Part shown: positions 1-5,474 of the stretch, in pieces
How positions within the stretch are numbered: position 1 is the first letter of the stretch
Layout of the letters: each line of letters begins with the position of its first letter
Source: an uncultured Streptococcus sp.
GTDB lineage: Bacteria > Bacillota > Bacilli > Lactobacillales > Streptococcaceae
Direction of reading: 5' to 3'
NCBI RefSeq assembly: GCF_959025735.1
Contig: NZ_CAUFJQ010000111.1
Span: 1 to 5,475, forward strand
Length of the DNA: 5,475 bases
The notes under the pieces: generated by a model
What the model was told of the DNA's origin: nothing
Databases searched by the model: none
Seen by the model: the letters and a program-made list of their open reading frames with translations, nothing else
Translations under genes and position numbers: made by a program

Positions 1-1435
1 TTTCAATGTGTTGGATGGATTTCTCGCGACCAAGCAAGTAGATGGTATCTGGCAATTCTGGACCATGCATTTCACCTGAAACAGCGATACGGATCGGCAT
101 GAAGAGATTTTTCCCTTTGATCCCTGTTTCCTTTTGGACCGCTTTGATTTGTGGGAAGATATTTTCTACCACAAACTCATCATCTGACATGGCTTCCAAT
201 TTCGCTTTGAAGGCTTCAAGTACAGTTGGCACCGTTTCACCAGCCATGACTTCTCGCTCAGCTTCTGTCAATTCTGGAAAGTCTGAGAAGAAGAGGTCTG
301 TCAATGGAACGATTTCGTCCACTGACTTCATTTGTGGTTTGTAGAGTTCCACCAATTTCTCAGCCTTGTCTGTCAAACGTCCTGCTTCTTCAAGGAATGG
401 CTTGGCCATTTCAAAGATAGTCGCAAGATCCGCATTCTTGATATACTCATTGCTCATCCAGTCCATTTTCTTTTGGTCGAAAGCAGCTGGAGACTTGCTG
501 AGGCGATTTTCATCAAAGAGCTTGATGAGTTCTTCGCGAGAGAAGATTTCGTCTTCCCCACCAGGGTTCCAACCAAGCAAAGCGATAAAGTTAAAGACTG
601 CTTCTGGAAGGTAACCCTTCTTACGATAGTCTTCGATGAACTGAAGGGTGTTGGTGTCACGTTTAGACAACTTCTTACCAGTTTCAGAGTTGATGATCAA
701 AGTCATGTGACCGAACTCTGGTGCTTCCCATCCAAGCGCTTCATAGACCATGAGTTGCTTTGGTGTGTTGGCAATGTGGTCGTCTCCACGGATGACGTGA
801 GAGATTTGCATGTCGTGGTCATCGATCACAACGGCAAAGTTGTAAGTTGGGTAGCCATCTTTCTTCTGGATGACCCAGTCCCCACCGATATTGCCACCTT
901 CAAACTCGATATCGCCTTTGACCATATCATGCCACTTGTAGATACCAGACTCATTCACTGCCAAACGAACCGTCGGGATGATGCCTGCTGCTTCACGTTC
1001 TGCAACGTAAGCTGCTTTTTCTTCTTCGCTCATGCCAAGGTATTCATTGATGTAGCGAGGTGTTTCACCGGCTGCTTCTTGGCGTTCACGTTCTGCTGCT
1101 AACTCTTCTTCTGTCACATAAGACTTGTAGGCTTTTCCTTCCGCCAAGAGTTGGTCAATGTATGTTTGATAGAGTTCCAAACGTTCAGACTGACGGTAGT
1201 TTTCATGAGTTTCTGGACTTTCATCCCAATCCATGCCCAACCAACGAAGATTTTCAAGCTGTGAACGTTCTCCATCTTCGACATGACGTTTGCGGTCCGT
1301 ATCTTCGATACGGATGATAAAGGTTCCACCATGGTGGCGCGCATACAAGTAGTTAAACAATGCTGTACGAGCATTTCCGATGTGTAGTAGTCCAGTTGGA
1401 CTTGGTGCATAACGCACACGAATATCTTTTGCCAT
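1..1435 (-). CDS. gltX: Glutamyl-tRNA synthetase (GluRS), 3' end cut by window edge
   Basis: Class I aminoacyl-tRNA synthetase that attaches glutamate to tRNA-Glu in the cytoplasm. In streptococci, which lack GlnRS, it is expected also to charge tRNA-Gln for later amidation by GatCAB (family knowledge). I translated it by hand: 478 complete codons are open from the ATG at 1433-1435 to the edge. The class I signature reads PSPTGLLHIGNARTALFNY, with HIGN at residues 18-21. The second ATP-binding motif KLSKR is at 255-259. The catalytic Rossmann domain fills roughly residues 1-325 and the helical anticodon-binding domain follows. Family length is about 485, so roughly eight residues and the stop lie outside. 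The start is supported by a purine-rich site AGAGGAGAGG about 5 nt upstream and by the family N-terminus. The gene has its own promoter and follows the estA terminator, so it is a separate transcription unit. No frameshift or missing motif is visible. Confidence 0.97.
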   Translation of the reverse strand, partial: MAKDIRVRYAPSPTGLLHIGNARTALFNYLYARHHGGTFIIRIEDTDRKRHVEDGERSQLENLRWLGMDWDESPETHENYRQSERLELYQTYIDQLLAEGKAYKSYVTEEELAAERERQEAAGETPRYINEYLGMSEEEKAAYVAEREAAGIIPTVRLAVNESGIYKWHDMVKGDIEFEGGNIGGDWVIQKKDGYPTYNFAVVIDDHDMQISHVIRGDDHIANTPKQLMVYEALGWEAPEFGHMTLIINSETGKKLSKRDTNTLQFIEDYRKKGYLPEAVFNFIALLGWNPGGEDEIFSREELIKLFDENRLSKSPAAFDQKKMDWMSNEYIKNADLATIFEMAKPFLEEAGRLTDKAEKLVELYKPQMKSVDEIVPLTDLFFSDFPELTEAEREVMAGETVPTVLEAFKAKLEAMSDDEFVVENIFPQIKAVQKETGIKGKNLFMPIRIAVSGEMHGPELPDTIYLLGREKSIQHIE

Positions 1436-1489
1436 ATTCCTCTCCTCTTATCTTGTTCGCTATTTCTAGCTCATTTTTCAATCGTTCCT

Positions 1490-1498
1490 ATTATACCA
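1490..1498 (-). promoter_or_regulatory. Extended -10 promoter of gltX
   Basis: On the minus strand this reads TGGTATAAT, a consensus TATAAT with the TG extension. There is no good -35 at 16-18 bp upstream (TTTCAG at 17 bp is poor), which fits an extended -10 promoter. The expected transcription start near 1483 gives a leader of about 48 nt. The promoter lies downstream of the estA terminator. Confidence 0.8.
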
Positions 1499-1555
1499 CA
1501 AAGAAAGCAGGACTGAAATGAATAAGTGGCCTTTCTAGCTTTTCTTCCTATATAT

Positions 1556-1583
1556 AAAAAAAGCCAGAACAAATGCTCTGACT
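1556..1583 (-). terminator. Intrinsic terminator of estA transcript
   Basis: The minus strand shows a 9-bp stem (AGTCAGAGC paired with GTTCTGGCT, two G-U pairs) with an ATTT loop, followed by a run of seven T. It lies downstream of estA and of the structured repeat, and upstream of the gltX promoter. It would end transcripts arriving from rnjB-estA. Confidence 0.88.
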
Positions 1584-1596
1584 GATATCCAATCTA

Positions 1597-1607
1597 TTTG
1601 TATCTTA
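1597..1607. repeat. 11-bp direct repeat, left copy
   Basis: TTTGTATCTTA, identical to 1811-1821. It is a candidate target-site duplication flanking the structured element. Confidence 0.65.
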
Positions 1608-1619
1608 TTAAACGAACAC

Positions 1620-1640
1620 GGGCTGCGGATTGTGTCAAAA
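1620..1640. repeat. Left imperfect terminal inverted repeat
   Basis: Its GCGGAT-TGT-GTCAAAA part matches 13 of 16 bases in the reverse complement of 1788-1803, and its outer GGGC pairs with GCCC at 1807-1810. It forms the closing stem of the cloverleaf. Confidence 0.65.
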
Positions 1641-1676
1641 ACGCAAGCTGAATAGCAATTAATTCAAGACACAGTA

Positions 1677-1728
1677 GCTGATTGGATTCTTCTGTCGCTT
1701 TCTAAGCTCAGAAGAATACCTAATCAGC
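1677..1728. repeat. Long hairpin 1 of the structured element
   Basis: The arm at 1677-1694 pairs with 1709-1728 over 18 bp, broken only by two single-base bulges. The 14-nt apical region contains a further GCTT/AAGC pairing. No T-run follows on either strand, so it is not a normal terminator. Confidence 0.8.
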
Positions 1729-1733
1729 CTTGT

Positions 1734-1785
1734 GGGGGTAGGACGACGAAGCGTTTATAAATGATATCGCTTCTGTCCTACTCCC
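1734..1785. repeat. Long hairpin 2 of the structured element
   Basis: The outer stem of 11 pairs (1734-1744 with 1775-1785, one G-T) includes GTAGGAC/GTCCTAC. A small internal loop separates it from a 6-bp inner stem GAAGCG/CGCTTC (1748-1753 with 1768-1773). No T-run follows directly. It is the nearer of the two long hairpins to the estA stop. Confidence 0.8.
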
Positions 1786-1787
1786 TA

Positions 1788-1810
1788 TTTTGACTGTATC
1801 CGCTACGCCC
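1788..1810. repeat. Right imperfect terminal inverted repeat
   Basis: This is the partner of 1620-1640. TTTTGAC (1788-1794), ATCCGC (1798-1803) and GCCC (1807-1810) are perfect complements of segments in the left arm. TGT (1795-1797) faces TGT (1631-1633) as a symmetrical internal loop. Confidence 0.65.
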
Positions 1811-1821
1811 TTTGTATCTTA
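1811..1821. repeat. 11-bp direct repeat, right copy, contains the estA stop codon
   Basis: TTTGTATCTTA, identical to 1597-1607. On the minus strand it begins with the TAA stop of estA (1819-1821). The right inverted repeat of the element starts immediately next to it. Confidence 0.65.
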
Positions 1822-2601
1822 ACTTAGTCTTTCTTCTAATTCAAAGTCGATTGGTAGGGTTTGTAAAAAGTGCTCCAACTCACGTTCCCAATAGAACCAT
1901 TCGTGCTTACCTGGGCTGTGGGTATAGGTGACATCCAAGCCTAACTTTTCTAATTCCTTGACTTCAAAATTATTGGCCTCATAAAGGAAATCCTGCTCCC
2001 CACACCAGATCCAGAGTTTGGTCTTCTTATCTGAAAACTTCTTGGCAGCAGTCTCTAGCGAATAGGGACTGGTCGTCCAATCCTCAATCTCTCCAAAGAT
2101 CCCCTTCCAAAAAGCTGGTTGTTCCAAGTCATTGTTTTCAAAATCCCGATCGTGGAAACTCAGAGCACCGGAAAAACTAGCCGCATGGGAGAAACGATTT
2201 GTCTTGAGAGCCAAGAGCATCGATCCATAGCCTCCCATGGATAGACCAGCAATAAAGGTCTTCTCCCGTTTCTTGGTCATATTAGGGAAGAAGCGAGAAA
2301 GAGTCTCTGGCAATTCCTCCGCAATGGCCGTGTAGTAGTTGTAGCCATACTGGGTATCTGTGTAAAAGCCATTATTGGTATTGGGTAGGACCACGATCAG
2401 ATTGGTATTGCGCAAAATGCGCTCCACATTGGTCCGCTTCAACCAAGAGTGGTGGTTGCCATTCATCCCGTGTAAGAGATAAAGGACTGGAATATCCGTA
2501 TCCGCTGGATCTTCCACGCGCGATGCATCGGGATAAAGGACGGACACGCCCCACTCCATCTTCAAGGCTTCTGAATAATACTCAATCTGCATAACTGCCA
2601 T
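1819..2601 (-). CDS. estA: Tributyrin esterase / S-formylglutathione hydrolase-like serine esterase
   Basis: Cytoplasmic alpha/beta-hydrolase of the esterase D family, 260 residues, very similar to pneumococcal EstA as I remember it. The family hydrolyses short-chain acyl esters such as tributyrin. The oxyanion-hole motif LLHGMNGNH is at 42-50. The nucleophile elbow GLSMGG puts Ser121 at the active site. CGEQDFLYEAN supplies the likely acid Asp204, and GKHEWFYW the likely His233. There is no signal peptide or membrane segment. The ATG at 2599-2601 was chosen over an in-frame GTG ten codons upstream because AGAGGAAAG lies just before it, the family protein starts MAVM, and the longer version would run into the terminator hairpin. 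The gene follows rnjB with a 70-nt gap holding a terminator and no room for a promoter, so read-through from rnjB is likely. The stop codon lies in the direct repeat bordering the structured element. Confidence 0.95.
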   Translation of the reverse strand: MAVMQIEYYSEALKMEWGVSVLYPDASRVEDPADTDIPVLYLLHGMNGNHHSWLKRTNVERILRNTNLIVVLPNTNNGFYTDTQYGYNYYTAIAEELPETLSRFFPNMTKKREKTFIAGLSMGGYGSMLLALKTNRFSHAASFSGALSFHDRDFENNDLEQPAFWKGIFGEIEDWTTSPYSLETAAKKFSDKKTKLWIWCGEQDFLYEANNFEVKELEKLGLDVTYTHSPGKHEWFYWERELEHFLQTLPIDFELEERLS

Positions 2602-2607
2602 TTGCTT

Positions 2608-2613
2608 TCCTCT
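2608..2613 (-). promoter_or_regulatory. Ribosome binding site of estA (decides the start)
   Basis: The minus strand reads AGAGGA six bases before the ATG at 2601. It supports the 260-residue start rather than the upstream in-frame GTG at 2629-2631, which has only hairpin sequence before it. Confidence 0.75.
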
Positions 2614-2623
2614 TTCTACTGTT

Positions 2624-2657
2624 AAAAACACTCGGCAAGCCTTCGGCTGCCAAGCGT
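2624..2657 (-). terminator. Intrinsic terminator between rnjB and estA
   Basis: The minus strand has a 13-bp stem with one bulge and two G-U pairs (2645-2657 with 2628-2641). A GAA loop closed by C-G caps it, and it is followed by five T. It starts 14 nt after the rnjB stop and ends about 10 nt before the estA ribosome binding site. The short T-run suggests partial read-through, which would set estA below rnjB in expression. Confidence 0.85.
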
Positions 2658-2671
2658 TTCCTTTTCTTCTA

Positions 2672-4333
2672 TTATTTCACTTCCATCACAACTGGTAAGA
2701 TGGCTGGACGGCGTTTGGTTTGTTCAAATAAGAACTTAGACAAGTTATCACGCACCAAGCCTTTCAACTCACCCCAGTCAAAGCTATCTTGTGTCAAATA
2801 GTCTTCAATGCTTTGGTTGACCAATTCGCAACTTTCACGAAGAATATCCCGACTCTTCTTGACATAGACAAAACCACGGGTGTGCACGCGCGCTTTGGAA
2901 ATAATTTTCTTCTCTTTGCGATTCACTGTGATGGCCACGATAAAGATTCCGTCTTCTGACAAGACCTTGCGGTCACGAAGGACGATATTACCCACATCAC
3001 CAATGGCATTCCCATCAATCATAACATCTCCAGCTAAGACGCTACCGGCAGGAACGAAGTCACCCTTTTCATACTCCATTACCGTTCCGCGTTTTGGAAT
3101 AAAGATATTTTCAGGCAAGATACCGACTTCCATCGCTACCCGCGCATGGGCATCCAATTCGCGGTATTCCCCTTGGATAGGGAAGAGATATTTAGGACGA
3201 AGAAGATTGATCATCAACTGCAAGTCCCGTGCGTTTCCGTGACCAGACACACGTAAGCTGGACGTGATCAATTTGACAACTCCACCTGCTTGGTAGATCA
3301 TATTTTCCACACGAGCTACCACTGCTTCTTTGGCAATCGATGGCGTTGTGACGATGTAGACCAAGTCTCCATCTTTGATTTCCACATAGCGGTGACGGCC
3401 AATCGACATCTTGCGCAAACCATTGATTGGCTCACCCATCCGGCCTGTTTCCAAAATGATCAATTCATGATCTTCAAAACGGCTCATTTCTTTTGGCTTG
3501 ATCAAGAGTTTTTCGTTGGCAAGAGACAATTTGTTCAAGCGAATAGCTGTGCGGACAATGTTTTCCACATCAAACCCTGTCAAGACCACTCGACGGCCAG
3601 TCTCAGCCGCAGCATCAAAGACCTGCTGGATCCGAGAAAGGTTGCTGGCTACAGCTGCTACGATCACACGACCATCCCAGTCTGCAATCGTATCTAAGAT
3701 AGCATCACCTACTTCTTGCTCACTAGCAACTTGAATCTTGCTATCCGCGTTGGCCGAGTCACTCAAGAGAGCGAGCACGCCTTCGCGTCCAATTTCAGCT
3801 AGGCGAGCAAAGTCCGTCGCATAAGACTCGCTGGCAGTTTGGTCAAATTTAAAGTCTCCTGTGTAGACGATATTGCCCTCAGGAGTGCCGATTACAATCC
3901 CAATACTTTCAGGGATGGAGTGGGTTGTTTGAAAGAAAGATACGACGGCGTCGCCAAAATCAATCTCAGAATTTTGATCGATAACATGGAAGTCGTTGAA
4001 TTTCTTCACACTGTCATTGTTTTTGACAAAGAGTTTAGCCAACTCAATAGTCAATTCTGTCCCGAATACAGGGACTTTCGCTTCCGCCAAAAGATAAGGC
4101 AAGGCCCCAATGGCATCCGCGTGACCATGGGTCAAGAAAACACCCGCAATGCGGTCCTTGTTTTCAAATAGATAATCCATGTTGGGGATAACGACATCCA
4201 CCCCAAGTTGCTCATTTTCTGGATACTTCAAACCTGCATCCAAGACAAAAATTGAATCGTTCACTTCGGCAACGTAGAGATTTTTCCCATTTTCTCGAAC
4301 ACCGCCAAGAGTGACTAATTTAATACTACTCAC
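2672..4333 (-). CDS. rnjB: Ribonuclease J2 (metallo-beta-lactamase / beta-CASP fold)
   Basis: RNA-decay nuclease paralogue, 553 residues, the normal length. It forms a complex with RNase J1 in the cytoplasm and acts in mRNA turnover and RNA processing. The metallo-beta-lactamase part (about 1-200) has THGHADAIG at 68-76, TTHSIPES at 136-143 and TGDFKFD at 158-164. The beta-CASP region follows (about 210-350). SGHGNARD is at 363-370 and PIQGEYREL at 385-393. A C-terminal domain fills the end. Compared with the RNase J1 pattern, three histidines are replaced: Ala74 in HxHxDH, Arg361 before SGHG, and Gln387 in the PIHGEYR position. This identifies J2 rather than J1 and implies weak intrinsic catalysis. 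The start codon is GTG (4331-4333), set by an excellent AAAGGAG six bases upstream and by the family N-terminus. It has its own promoter and an 86-nt structured leader. Confidence 0.95.
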   Translation of the reverse strand: MSSIKLVTLGGVRENGKNLYVAEVNDSIFVLDAGLKYPENEQLGVDVVIPNMDYLFENKDRIAGVFLTHGHADAIGALPYLLAEAKVPVFGTELTIELAKLFVKNNDSVKKFNDFHVIDQNSEIDFGDAVVSFFQTTHSIPESIGIVIGTPEGNIVYTGDFKFDQTASESYATDFARLAEIGREGVLALLSDSANADSKIQVASEQEVGDAILDTIADWDGRVIVAAVASNLSRIQQVFDAAAETGRRVVLTGFDVENIVRTAIRLNKLSLANEKLLIKPKEMSRFEDHELIILETGRMGEPINGLRKMSIGRHRYVEIKDGDLVYIVTTPSIAKEAVVARVENMIYQAGGVVKLITSSLRVSGHGNARDLQLMINLLRPKYLFPIQGEYRELDAHARVAMEVGILPENIFIPKRGTVMEYEKGDFVPAGSVLAGDVMIDGNAIGDVGNIVLRDRKVLSEDGIFIVAITVNRKEKKIISKARVHTRGFVYVKKSRDILRESCELVNQSIEDYLTQDSFDWGELKGLVRDNLSKFLFEQTKRRPAILPVVMEVK

Positions 4334-4339
4334 TGTTGT

Positions 4340-4346
4340 CTCCTTT
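4340..4346 (-). promoter_or_regulatory. Ribosome binding site fixing the GTG start of rnjB
   Basis: AAAGGAG on the minus strand, six bases before GTG. The strong site justifies the non-ATG start. Confidence 0.85.
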
Positions 4347-4373
4347 AGTGTGATTATTTTAATACTTACGGTC

Positions 4374-4415
4374 CTTGGTCGCCCAAGTCGAATTACAGCT
4401 TTGCAAATACTTGCA
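4374..4415 (-). other. Two small hairpins in the rnjB leader
   Basis: In the rnjB 5' UTR the minus strand has TGCAA-GTAT-TTGCA (4402-4415) near the predicted transcript start, and CTTGG-GCGA-CCAAG (4374-4387). The second is a 5-bp stem capped by a GNRA-type tetraloop. Both are short and could be chance. Their position at the mRNA 5' end of an RNA-decay gene makes them worth recording. Confidence 0.4.
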
Positions 4416-4425
4416 TATCCACTCT

Positions 4426-4454
4426 ATTATACAATTTTTTTCTCTTTTTTTCAA
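4426..4454 (-). promoter_or_regulatory. SigA-type promoter of rnjB
   Basis: The -35 TTGAAA (4449-4454, 5 of 6 to consensus) and a perfect -10 TATAAT (4426-4431) are separated by 17 bp, mostly A-rich. The start site is expected near 4419. The promoter lies immediately downstream of the terminator of the preceding gene. Confidence 0.9.
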
Positions 4455-4469
4455 AAAGCTTTCCACAGC

Positions 4470-4505
4470 AAAAAAGTCCTCTCATCTATTTCAGATGAGA
4501 GGACT
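4470..4505 (-). terminator. Intrinsic terminator of the 180-residue hypothetical gene
   Basis: A perfect 13-bp stem (4493-4505 with 4475-4487) with a 5-nt loop, followed by a run of T on the minus strand. It lies 31 nt after the stop codon and insulates rnjB, whose -35 begins 15 bp further on. Confidence 0.95.
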
Positions 4506-4507
4506 TC

Positions 4508-4541
4508 TAGGCGCCTATTTTTAGGGGGAAAAGACCCTAAA
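4508..4541. other. Perfect 10-bp palindrome and a stop-codon hairpin beside the terminator
   Basis: TAGGCGCCTA (4508-4517) is a perfect palindrome. TTTAGGG (4520-4526) pairs with CCCTAAA (4535-4541) across an 8-nt loop and covers the TAG stop of the upstream gene. With the terminator there are three consecutive dyads in 72 bp. No function is assigned. Confidence 0.4.
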
Positions 4542-5079
4542 GATGGTAATCTCCCCGTTTATTTTCAATGATCCGCATGGCTGCCTTGATCACATGAAAC
4601 TTGCCTAACAATTCCTCTAGGCGCTTACTATTTCGTTCGCTCAATTGGCCATTCTTGACCGCTTGGGACAGGCGATAAAAGTCATCCAAGTCCTCCCCAA
4701 TGTTTTCAAATAGTTCCTTGGCTTCCTTGAGTCGGTAGCGATTGACCAAGTGGTTCACGTCTTTTTTGAAAGAAGCAACATTACCTTCGTGAATGTCCGT
4801 ATAAGTTTCCTCTTCTTCCTTAGACTCTTGGTAATTAACCGCCTTAAAGCAAGTGATGAATTCCCGACTTTTGATATTGCAGACAAAGATAACGCCATCA
4901 CTGGCTACATAGGCTTCTGTGTTGGCGGGTTGAACCACATTACTATCATAAGGAGAGAGGGAGGAGAGGTGTTGGTTGATCCACCTGTTCAGGTGCTGAT
5001 CATCTACGCCAAAGCGCTCAAAAGCTCTTTGCCGAAAATGGTCACGGCAACTATATTCTTGCGCATACGACAATCCCAT
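4537..5079 (-). CDS. Hypothetical protein, 180 aa, possible DUF4258-like N-terminal domain
   Basis: I do not recognise a named family with certainty. The start at 5079 (MGLSYAQ) is set by a near-perfect AGGAGGTGAG; the longer in-frame reading upstream runs through a terminator hairpin and is rejected. Residues 14-26 read HFRQRAFERFGVD, and 61-78 include DGVIFVCN and FITCF. The H-x-x-x-R-x-x-x-RG helix followed by two strands resembles, loosely, small DUF4258-type or RelE-like domains; this is my inference. Residues 87-92 are very acidic, and 100-175 look wholly helical, with heptad-like leucines and many charged residues. There is no signal peptide or membrane segment, so it is probably cytoplasmic. 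It is monocistronic, between a terminator just before its ribosome binding site and a strong terminator after its stop. Confidence 0.85.
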   Translation of the reverse strand: MGLSYAQEYSCRDHFRQRAFERFGVDDQHLNRWINQHLSSLSPYDSNVVQPANTEAYVASDGVIFVCNIKSREFITCFKAVNYQESKEEEETYTDIHEGNVASFKKDVNHLVNRYRLKEAKELFENIGEDLDDFYRLSQAVKNGQLSERNSKRLEELLGKFHVIKAAMRIIENKRGDYHL

Positions 5080-5082
5080 ACT

Positions 5083-5092
5083 CTCACCTCCT
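5083..5092 (-). promoter_or_regulatory. Strong ribosome binding site of the hypothetical gene
   Basis: AGGAGGTGAG on the minus strand, three bases before the ATG at 5079, with its GGAGG core about 7 nt from the ATG. It is an almost complete match to the 16S rRNA tail and decides the start. Confidence 0.9.
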
Positions 5093-5106
5093 CCTGGGTA
5101 TTTTAT

Positions 5107-5140
5107 AAAAATGGCCTCCAGTCTTACGGGACTAGAGGCC
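5107..5140 (-). terminator. Intrinsic terminator directly upstream of the hypothetical gene (possible attenuator)
   Basis: The minus strand shows an 11-bp stem (5130-5140 with 5113-5123, one G-U) with a 6-nt loop, then A and five T. Only 14 nt separate the T-run from the ribosome binding site, too little for a promoter. It is therefore either the end of an upstream transcript or an attenuator in the leader of the hypothetical gene. Confidence 0.85.
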
Positions 5141-5342
5141 TGGTCTGCTTCACTGACTTGGTGCAATTAACCTTTTGGCTAACAAAACAATGTTTATGAT
5201 GTTGATTTCATTTAATAGTATTTGTGTAAAATACCAGAGGTTTTCTTTGCTATCCCAAATCTAAATTTATGAGCTTTCGACTGGACGCATTGAAGTTTGA
5301 AAACCTTTATAAAAAGCTTCTACCTACTATTTCCACGTTTTC
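5141..5342. other. Non-coding AT-rich stretch, possible leader
   Basis: I see no gene here. There is an 8-bp hairpin with one G-T pair at 5216-5236 (TAGTATTT / AAATACCA, 5-nt loop). No promoter with both boxes near consensus was found on either strand. T-box, TPP, FMN, lysine and other familiar riboswitch cores were looked for by eye and not seen. Confidence 0.4.
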
Positions 5343-5474
5343 TTATGTCTCCGGACAAACTAAGCAGGCTTGCCCGACCGTCCAACCGATCCGACACACA
5401 CGACATAACTGCTCTTTTACGATAAGAGCATGAACAGCTATCAGCAAAACAGGCCTAAAACGAAGTAACCTAAA
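5343..5474 (-). pseudogene. 3' end of a Cys-rich reading frame; possible decayed comFC start
   Basis: A minus-strand frame is open from the window edge for 43 codons and ends at TAA (5343-5345). Its end contains LCRVC and CLVCPET, a C-x2-C-x9-C-x2-C zinc-ribbon pattern. ComFC (a competence phosphoribosyltransferase-like protein) starts with CxxC, then LCxxC and CxxC. Here RLLR stands where CLLC would be expected, and the frame stops where about 170 more residues should follow. No continuation is found in the other two frames. It could instead be the tail of an unrelated gene, or a chance frame in a structured RNA: TTATGTC and GACATAA pair around positions 5343-5408, and a 7-bp hairpin lies at 5410-5430. 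Low confidence. Confidence 0.25.

Larger units (their letters stand above)
1608..1810. mobile_element. MITE-like structured intergenic element, non-coding
   Basis: A block of about 203 bp with no coding capacity in the estA-gltX gap. Imperfect inverted repeats lie near its ends: 1620-1640 (GGGC, GCGGAT and GTCAAAA segments) and 1788-1810 (TTTTGAC, ATCCGC and GCCC segments). They give 17 pairs interrupted by a symmetrical 3x3 loop and a small asymmetrical loop. Inside are two long hairpins (1677-1728 and 1734-1785) and a small one (1648-1667), so either strand can fold as a cloverleaf. An 11-bp direct repeat flanks the block. Two features weaken the call: the left inverted repeat starts 12 bp inside the direct repeat while the right one abuts it, and the element encodes no transposase. 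The hairpin cores resemble, from memory, intergenic repeats of viridans streptococci; that is not verified here. Confidence 0.6.

Noticed and set aside
332..1102. Long plus-strand open frame of 256 codons
   Set aside because: It lies entirely antisense to gltX, has no family resemblance, and is a shadow of the gltX codon usage.
1457..1470. 14-base match, on the minus strand, to the repeat-loop part of the well-known engineered Cas9 guide scaffold (GAGCTAGAAATAGC)
   Set aside because: The GAAA loop in that scaffold is artificial, the match does not extend into repeat or anti-repeat sequence, and there is no cas gene or array. It is a small GNRA-capped hairpin in the gltX leader.
5080..5166. 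29-residue N-terminal extension of the hypothetical protein
   Set aside because: It would translate through the terminator hairpin, and the strong Shine-Dalgarno lies just before the inner ATG at 5079.
4750..5199. Plus-strand open frame of 149 codons
   Set aside because: It is antisense to the 180-residue gene, reads through the 5107-5140 hairpin and has no recognisable domain.
5141..5342. T-box or metabolite riboswitch upstream of the hypothetical gene
   Set aside because: No T-box core (AGGGTGGNACCGCG) and no familiar riboswitch core is present on the minus strand.
5417..5425. TACGATAA-like sequence as a ComX (competence) box
   Set aside because: It only partly matches TACGAATA and sits in the loop and stem of a small hairpin, with no competence gene following on that strand.
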